Source: Diadophis punctatus similis (taxonomy: Eukaryota; Chordata; Lepidosauria; Squamata; Dipsadidae). From it: a stretch of 64,000 bases of DNA. Positions 57,761-64,000 of the stretch are shown here, in pieces. Where the stretch lies: NCBI GenBank assembly GCA_023053685.1, contig JALIGW010000002.1, forward strand, positions 249,372,856 to 249,436,855, given 5' to 3'. Position 1 is the first letter of the stretch, and every line of letters begins with the position of its first letter. Both the position numbers and the translations under genes were made by a program. A model generated the notes under the pieces. That model ran no database searches and had not been told where the DNA came from. It worked only from the letters and a program-made list of their open reading frames with translations.

Positions 57761-58235
57761 TTATTATTATTATTTTATTTGTCAAAACATATATAAGATA
57801 GCAGGTATTGGTATAAACATAAACAAAAGCAAAGTAGGTACATGTAAATTTGGACAATAGGACAGTAAGACAGGGATGGTAGGCACAATGGTGCACTTAT
57901 GCACGCCTCTTACAGACCTCTTAGGAAAGGAGTGAGGTCAATTGTAGACTGTCTAAGGTTAAAGTTTTTGTGGTTTGGGGAAGAAACCAGAGTCAGGTAG
58001 TGCATTCCAGGCACTGATTACTCTGTTGCTGAAGTCGTATTTTCTGCAGTCAAGTTTCATGCGGTTTAAATTGAGTTTGAATCTATTGTCTGCTCGTGTA
58101 TTGTTGCGGTTGAAGCTGAAGTATTCATTGACAGGTAGGACATTGTGGTAGATGATCTTATGAACTACATTTAGATGAGATCGAAGGCGACGCAGCTCTA
58201 GGCTATCTAAGCCCAAAATTTCAAGTCTGGTGGAA
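57761..58235 (-). mobile_element. LINE 3' end, Rex1/CR1-like
   Basis: Minus-strand ORF 57959-58216 with LELRRLRSHLNVVHKIIYHN and YDFSNRVISAWNALPDS, the C-terminal motifs of Rex1/CR1-type LINEs. A TTTTATTATTATTATTTTA tail lies at 57758-57780 on plus. 5'-truncated. Confidence 0.7.
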
Positions 58236-58249
58236 TAAGGTATTCTGGA

Positions 58250-58790
58250 GGGAGGGAAACGATGGCCACAGGGACGGGATGATAGCCACAGCCCTGGGGA
58301 ACCGCACGGCCGGTGGAGCGAGCCAAGAGGCTCCGCTCGAGGTGGGGCAGGGAGTGCTGCTGCCGGCCAGGGTACAGTGGCTCCCAGCGGGGAGGAGCCC
58401 AGGCCACAGGGTCATCTGCGCAGGCAGCCCACCACACCTACCCAGCCCTCACTGGCTGCTGGTCCACCGGTTCTCTAGACCGCCTGGGGCCACTGAAGAA
58501 GCCTGCTTGGTCAGGGAGGGAGGAAGTGACTTCTCTGAGGAAGTGACCACTGGGATCACCAAACCAGACCAGCTGGCCTGTGCGCACGCGCACTCTGGAA
58601 ACAGGAATACCATCTTCCTGGAGTGCGCATGTGCAATGGGCAGCTGCTCTTTCGGTTTCCGGCAGGCCCATGCGCATGAAAACCAGCTGGCCGGCGCACC
58701 GGAACCCAGAAGAGCAACGGGTGATGGTTCAGCGTGCTGGGAGAAATGGCTCTGCGTGCCACTTTCGGCACGTGTGCCATAGGTTCACCA
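58250..58790 (-). mobile_element. hAT-like GC-rich non-autonomous element
   Basis: The right end, read on minus, is CAGTGATGGTGAACCTATGG, the same terminus as at 1-81. It contains several CpG-rich CGCATGCGCA-like words (near 58585 and 58625). The other end is not certain. Non-coding; open frames are composition-driven. Confidence 0.55.
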
Positions 58791-58869
58791 TCACTGCCCT
58801 ATAAATTACAGCATGCTACCCAGGAAGTGCTTTATATACCTGAATTCCTGAATGAAAAGAATAAAATAT

Positions 58870-60170
58870 AGGTAGTCCTCTAGTAGACAAGAAAAGGCCG
58901 CCTTCCACCCGTGCCGGCTCCGCGGGGCTTGGGGCTCTGAAGCAGCCCACTGGCTTCCCACCCGGCCACCTGCCTGCTTTCTTTGACCGCCAGCGCCACT
59001 CCGGGAACTCGCCTGCAGAGTCCGGTGCTCCAGGGAAAGGAGACTCTGTGGCGGAGCCGCTTCCCACCAGCGAAGAAGTGGAGTGAGAGGCAGGGAAGCC
59101 ACCGGCGGCCGGCAGGGCAGTAGCTCCCCATGCGGGAAGAGGCCAGTCCCAGTTGTGCCACCGCGGAGCCTGGGGTGCTTTCCCTTCAGCCTGGGTGGTG
59201 GCACTTACCCAGGCAGACCTATAGCGCTGCCGCGGCACATGCGCATGTGCAGCAACCCCGGGACATTTGCTGCCTGCCTGCCCTCCCGGAGCAGCGCCGC
59301 ACCGCCACCGATCCCTTTCTTCCTTCTCCCACCATGAAACGGTGGTGGTGTTCCTTCGGGAGGGCAGGCGGATGTATGCAGCCAGGTGGGGAGGGAGAGC
59401 AGCGGCCCTTCCAAGCATAGCACATGGAGGTGAAGGCTGGCAAGGCGGCCCCAGCGCACCTGTTGCTGCAGAGGAGATGTGATCACTCAGCCAGGGTGGC
59501 CTCGACAGGAGCTGCATCGGCCTCTCCGCCTGTGCCATGTCCTGCTCTTGCTACAAATGAGGTGACCTGGCCTTCAGCAAATGAAGAGCTACCCGCACTG
59601 GCCCGCTCAGGTAAGCCAAAGGGAAAGCGCAGCGGCTAGGCCTGATCCTCTCCCTGCGTGGGGGGCTACCGCCCCGTTGGCTGCCAGTAGCTTCCACGCC
59701 TCTCACTCCGCTTCTTCACCAGCGGGAAGCAGCATGGCAACCGAGCCTCCTTTCCCCAGAGCGTCGGACTCCGCGGGCTTAGTTCGTGGAGTGGTACTGG
59801 CGGTTGCCCGGGCCGATCTGCAAGGAGAGGAGGCAGGTGGCCAGATGGAAAGCCAGTGGGCTTCTCCAGAGCCCCAAGCTCCGCAGAGCCGGCAAGGGAG
59901 GCACGGGTGGAAGGCGGCCCTTTTTGTAGCATCCCCCTCCCCTCTTTGGATCGCCCTGCAGGGGGGGCTCTGCATTAGTAGAAACAGGGCGGGTGGTTTG
60001 TACGGAGGTTTGGCTGGGGGATGCACAGTTCTGTGGGCTGGAGAGCAGAGCAAGAGAAGGCTGCGAGGTTCGCTTAGGTGGTCAAGCCAGATGGTGGAGG
60101 GAAACTCAAAGCATTGGGGGCTTCAGAAGGGTAGAATGCACTTCAGAATGTGCAGCTCCTGACTCTAAGA
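58870..60170. mobile_element. Palindromic GC-rich element
   Basis: Inverted arms 58893-59140 and 59650-59925 (about 80-85% similar by eye) flank a ~500-bp spacer. No terminal repeats established. Resembles the other foldback elements in composition. No coding domains. Confidence 0.5.
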
Positions 60171-60229
60171 GTGAGTGACATGAGTGATGTCAAATTGGCC
60201 ATGCCCACCCAGTCACATGACCAAGCCAT

Positions 60230-60600
60230 GCAGGATGTATGAGGAAGTAAGAAAACAATACCTGTCCCCAATTATAAATAAATTTTCCCACTGGAATGTA
60301 AGACATAAATTAACATTTCTATTGAAGGCAGACTCGCCTCCCTTGGTAAGGGCTATCACTCGCTATCTTAATAGGATGACAGCAATACGAGCCAGCTACA
60401 TTGAAAAGAATTTCATTGATTGTAAGAAAGATGAGCTGAGTTAAAGATGAGATATTTTATTTGGGTTATCTAGTTTTAGAAATTTAGTTATTGAATTTTA
60501 ATATCACTGAATTTTGATGTCATGTACCATATATATTTTTGTATAGTTGTTTCTGTACCTGTTTGTTCTGTTTTTCTTTTTGAAAAGGCCTTCGGGCTAT
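60230..60600 (+). mobile_element. LINE C-terminal fragment, clade uncertain
   Basis: Open stretch coding NVRHKLTFLLKADSPPLVRAI and YLNRMTAIRASYIEKNF, then a stop and a 3' UTR ending TTCAATAAATG. Looks like a non-LTR element C-terminus; I cannot place it in a clade. Confidence 0.5.
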
Positions 60601-61355
60601 TCAATAAATGTATTGCACTCTACTGCACCAAGCCAATGCCCACAGAAACAGCAGGGAAAATTTTTGGATTTCATCACAGTTGGTCCACTGTGCTTCATTA
60701 AGTCCCGGGTCAACACAGCCGTCTACCAGAAGATTTTGGAGCACTTCATGCTTCCTTCTGCAGACAAGCTTTATGGGGGATGCTGACTTCATTTTCCAGC
60801 AGGACTTGACACCTGTCCACACTGCCAAAAGCACCAGAATCTGGTTCAATGACTGTGGGATTACTGTGCTTGATTGGCCAGCAAACTCGCCTGACCTGAG
60901 CCCCATAGAAAATCTATGGGGCATTGCCAAGAGAAAGATGATAGACATGAGACCGAACAATGCAGAAGAGCTGAAGGCCGCTATTGAAACATCCTGGTCT
61001 TCCATAACACCTCAGCAGTGCCACACGCCGCATTGAGGCAGTAATTGCTGCAAAAGGGGCCCAAACCAAGTACTGAGTACATATGCATGCTTATACTTTT
61101 CAGAGGTCCGAGATTGTTCAATGTACAATCCTTGTTTTATTGATTGCATGTAACATTCTAATTTTCTGAGATTGTGGATTTGGGGTTTTCATGAGCTGTA
61201 TGCCATAATCATCACAATTATGACAAATCACAGCTTGAACTATCTTGCCTTGCATGTTATGAGTATCTCTCATACATTAAGTTTCACCTTTTAAGTTGCA
61301 TTACTGAAATAAATGAACTTTTGCACGATATTCTAATTTTTCAAGTTTCACCTGT
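60601..61355 (+). mobile_element. Tc1-like transposon, 3' half, second family
   Basis: Ends with ...AATTTTTCAAGTTTCACCTGTA, half of a long terminal inverted repeat that I recognise from teleost Tc1-type elements. The 5' half is missing; it joins LINE sequence at about 60600. Contains transposase C-terminal codons (60608-61036). Confidence 0.8.
60608..61036 (+). CDS. Tc1-like transposase, C-terminal catalytic part
   Basis: 142 codons with DADFIFQQDLTPVHTAK (second catalytic Asp), DWPANSPDLSPIENLWG (catalytic Glu) and KRKMIDMRPNN. The first catalytic Asp and DNA-binding domain are missing, so inactive. A frameshift near 60770 separates it from earlier coding sequence (60547-60786). Confidence 0.8.
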   Translation: MYCTLLHQANAHRNSRENFWISSQLVHCASLSPGSTQPSTRRFWSTSCFLLQTSFMGDADFIFQQDLTPVHTAKSTRIWFNDCGITVLDWPANSPDLSPIENLWGIAKRKMIDMRPNNAEELKAAIETSWSSITPQQCHTPH

Positions 61356-61439
61356 ACTAGATCTTCATTAAAAAATGGCAGTGTAGGGTCTCCCTGTAAT
61401 AAAGTTAGCCTGGTGACCAGTCAGCCACGTGCTTTGGTG

Positions 61440-62480
61440 GAATATTGTATTTTTCCTTTTTGTTTTTTTAATGTATTTTAGAAATATTTCTTCTACTCTA
61501 TATTCACAATTGTCCCCTCTTTCTTAGCCCTCAGTTTCTAGCCCCTGCTGCACATTTTCCTCTATCTGTGACCTAATGGAGATTTCCCTGCAAGTAAATT
61601 TATAGAATTTACACATGGCATTTAACATTTAGCAGGTATACAATTTCCTCCTTCAGGAATCAAGCTTCATGCTGGGTGTCCTTGGATGCAGCCCTGGCCA
61701 ACAGGAGTGAAGCTGGCTCCCTGGAGGGTCTTGGTGCCCCGTCTTAAATCCTTGGGAGCCACATTAAATAGGTCATGAAGATTTAGGGGGTAGAGAGGCT
61801 TTGATCTCCACTGAGAGACAGCCCCAAGAAAGCTGATTCTGTAATTCTGTAAAAAAAAGGTCATTAACTTTTGAGCTCAGCACATAGTTTTGCGCTCAGC
61901 ACATCACATTTCACTATTTCACTTGGTTCAGTTGCAAAAGTCGGTTGCTAGAAGTGAAAAACGACTTGATAGCATTTAATCAGTGAAAACATCTTCCACA
62001 CGCTTTAGGTAGAGACGGGACAAACGTTTCCTATCCGGAGATGGAGGTCAACGGGAAAAACACCTGTGCCTATAAAGCTGACAATACAGTAGGCAGGCTC
62101 TGAGTTTAAACTCTTGAGTTTAAAGAGTTAAAACCATCAAGTACTGTACTGCTAGAAAGGATGGGAGGGGGAGGATAAGCGCAGAGCAACTTCCTCTTCC
62201 GGAAGACTCATGGGAGGAAGGTGGAGTGCAGAGCGGCTTTTCTGCTCTTCCGAGGATCGAGCAGCAGCTGGAAGGTGAGTTGAGGGCAGGTGGGAGGAGA
62301 GTCCGGGAGAAAGTAGGACCGTTTGCTTTCCTCCATGATGGGGAAGCAGAGAAGCAACTGGGCTGAAGCATGTCAGCTGCTGCAGGTTCCTCTCCTCCCC
62401 AAATTTAAGCCCGCTGGTGCTGCACGCTGTGTAACTGGTGGCTGCAATTTTCTGCTGGTGGGAAGATTTAAAAAGTCTCT
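61440..62480 (+). repeat. Third, diverged copy of the promoter unit
   Basis: Homologous to 19075-20501 plus 25712-26290 of the right arm and to 16990-17980 of the left, in plus orientation but with many more differences (roughly 85-90% by eye). It lacks the two hAT insertions. Suggests a further zinc-finger gene unit extending past the window. Confidence 0.75.
62150..62274 (+). promoter_or_regulatory. Third zinc-finger promoter-like segment and first exon
   Basis: ETS palindrome CTTCCGGAAG at 62196-62205, ATG at 62210 and donor GTGAGT at 62275-62280. One base shorter than the other two copies between ATG and donor, so the short open frame is not conserved; this argues for a noncoding exon. 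Confidence 0.55.
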
Positions 62481-62850
62481 CTTAAATTAAGGTTGATTTT
62501 TTGGGAACGGCTTCACTCCAGAAATTGTGGGTGCTCTGTCATTGGAATGAGTTGAAACTTCTATCCCAACCCCCTGCTCATTTTAGAGAAATGGCTGTGC
62601 AGTCTCTTCTAAAAGCCACCAGTGGTGGAGCACCTACAACTTCTGAAAGTAAACTGTTCCACTGGTTAAGTGTTCTCACTGTTAGGAAGTTTCTCCTTAG
62701 TTCTAGGTTGCTTCACTCCTTGATTAGTTCCATCCATTGCTTCTTGTCTTGCTTTCTGGTGCTTTGGAAACTAAGCTGACACCCTCTTATTCATGTCAAC
62801 TCCTCCAGTATTGGAACACTGTTCAACCGTTCAGTGTTTGTTTTTTTTAT
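62481..62850 (-). mobile_element. CR1 LINE 3' fragment
   Basis: Minus strand carries the same CR1 terminal coding block and 3' UTR as 48010-48330 and 26300-26600, with stops. Followed by the MITE-family block. Confidence 0.7.
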
Positions 62851-63478
62851 TTTTATGTCTTGCCAATAAATATGGTATTTATTATCATATCATGTATTAA
62901 CCTGGTTCAATTGTGCTTAATCCAGCACTTTCTAAAAAATAGCTATTGAGGATCTTTTGGCATCTTTAGTTGCACAGGTAGCCCTCACTTACCACTTCTT
63001 CCATGCGCCTTCAACGTTACCATGGCACAGTAGAAGGAAGAGGTGCACCTGATCCACAAAATTTGTGGTAATCCTAGCACTGGTTCAGTGATCGCACTTC
63101 AGCAGTGACTGTGGTTTTGAAGGTTGAGGAAAAGGAGGTGCACCAACTCTGGTTTTGCCAATAGTTGCACATTTATGATGGTGGCAGCATCCCACACTCA
63201 TGATCCCCATTTGTGACCTCTCCAGCTAGTTTCTGACAAGCAAAATCATTGGGTATACTGGCAGGAAATTTCAAGTCAGGGTCATATGAAATTGCCTTTA
63301 ACAACCCACAGTAATTTGCTTAACAACTCCAGAGGAACAGATGCAAGTTGGCACTGTCGTGTGACATCATGTTTAATAATCAGGCTGCTTAGTGACGCAG
63401 ACATCAGTTCCAATTGCGGTAGGTTAAGTGAGGACTACTTGAATAGGGATGTTATCAGAGGGGTTGTGGACAGTATTT
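62851..63478. repeat. MITE-family block (third unit)
   Basis: Matches 48380-48680 and 14470-15030, including CTGCTTAGTGACGCAGAC and TAAGTGAGGACTACTTGAA. Non-coding. Confidence 0.6.
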
Positions 63479-64000
63479 TTTAAAAAATAAATTTTATTAA
63501 TTTTCAACTCTTTTCTATAAAATAGCAATTTCAAAAAATTAATAAGCGATTCTACATTTTTACAAAGTTCAACTTTTGTTAGAATATTGGTACATTACAC
63601 ATAATCTTATTTCATTTTTCATGATTACAAATACATTTATATTTACATATTTACAGTACATATTACAATACTTTTTCTTATTAACCCTTTTCTTTTTTTC
63701 TAAATTCAATCCATTGATACCATTTTTCCCATATGTTATAATAGTCCGAATCTTTTTGGCCCCGTAATTCTATTGTAAGTCTGTCCATTTCAGCACATTC
63801 ATAATTTTTTTAAATTATAATACTTTCTACAGGTAATTCTGAGTTTTTCCAAAACTGTGCAGACACTATCCTGGCTGCAGTAGTAATGTGTAAAACCAAA
63901 TATTTGATATTTTTGTTGTAGTCTTTTATAAACATTCCCAAGAGGAGGAGCTCTGGTGTAAATTCTATTGTTACTTTGGTTATTTCCTGTATCCATTTAT
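63479..64000 (-). mobile_element. L1 3' end, continuing past the window
   Basis: Minus strand: C-terminal ORF2 codons (LLLLGMFIKDYNKNIKYL, ITTAARIVSAQFWKNSELP, WEKWYQWIEF in shifting frames), an AT-rich 3' UTR, and a tail at about 63480. These are typical squamate L1 C-terminal motifs. The element extends beyond base 64000. Confidence 0.75.

Noticed and set aside
58249..60162. Several 60-240-codon ORFs on both strands
   Set aside because: High GC content and inverted repeats give open frames; no recognisable domains and no consistent strand.

Overview
This window is eukaryotic nuclear DNA, almost certainly from a squamate reptile and most likely a snake. The evidence is the density and mix of elements: tRNA-derived Sauria-type SINEs, CR1/L2-clade LINEs with AATAAATA tails, L1, a Gmr1-like Gypsy element, a Penelope-like element, fish-type Tc1 transposons and many hAT-type non-autonomous elements around C2H2 zinc-finger exons. 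There are no prokaryotic features. Species and chromosome cannot be fixed from the sequence alone.

Main architecture: from about base 190 to 56,590 the window is one large imperfect palindrome. Its axis is a 410-bp loop (18190-18599) inside an L1 ORF2 fragment. Reading outward from the loop, both arms carry the same order: L1 fragment, conserved ~0.5-kb segment, a GC-rich promoter-like segment with a first exon and GTGAGT donor, CR1 fragment, a MITE-family block, a ZNF-exon leader relic, an L1-like repeat, ZNF finger relics, a CR1 tail, and a long C2H2 finger exon. The left finger exon (290-1888) is on the minus strand and the right one (54767-56503) on the plus strand. The two zinc-finger genes therefore sit head to head, with promoter-like exons at about 17.2 kb (minus) and 26.0 kb (plus). 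A third, more diverged promoter-like unit in plus orientation begins near 61.4 kb and suggests another gene copy beyond the window.

The arms differ in length because each collected its own insertions. The right arm took a SINE, three hAT elements with 8-bp target duplications, a 5.2-kb composite hAT, a 4.9-kb LINE, two Gypsy elements, foldback elements, and CR1 plus Penelope. The left arm took a SINE, a Tc1 element (itself hit by CR1), and a 5.5-kb block of L1 plus the promoter and first coding exon of a decayed RSPH14 copy. For several insertions the other arm keeps the empty site, so the boundaries can be read exactly.

Zinc-finger status: both arrays are long and open (about 16 to 19 good fingers), but their 5' linker regions contain stop codons, many in the same place in both arms. 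Each array is also cut at its 3' end (frameshift on the left, CAG-to-TAG stop on the right). They are best read as recently decayed, or still partly usable, KRAB/SCAN-type ZNF paralogues; no KRAB or SCAN exon belonging to them was found.

Notable mobile elements: (a) a young Gmr1-like Gypsy element (39307-46903) with near-identical LTRs and a 5-bp target duplication, lacking the integrase core, reverse transcriptase and most of RNase H, with an L1 ORF1 fragment in frame where reverse transcriptase should be; (b) GC-rich hAT and foldback elements with very long perfect hairpins, one bearing tandem perfect NRF1 palindromes; (c) an internally deleted Gypsy derivative with 24-bp terminal inverted repeats. 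From 56.6 kb to the end the window holds LINE fragments, two palindromic DNA elements, half a Tc1 element and the 3' end of an L1.
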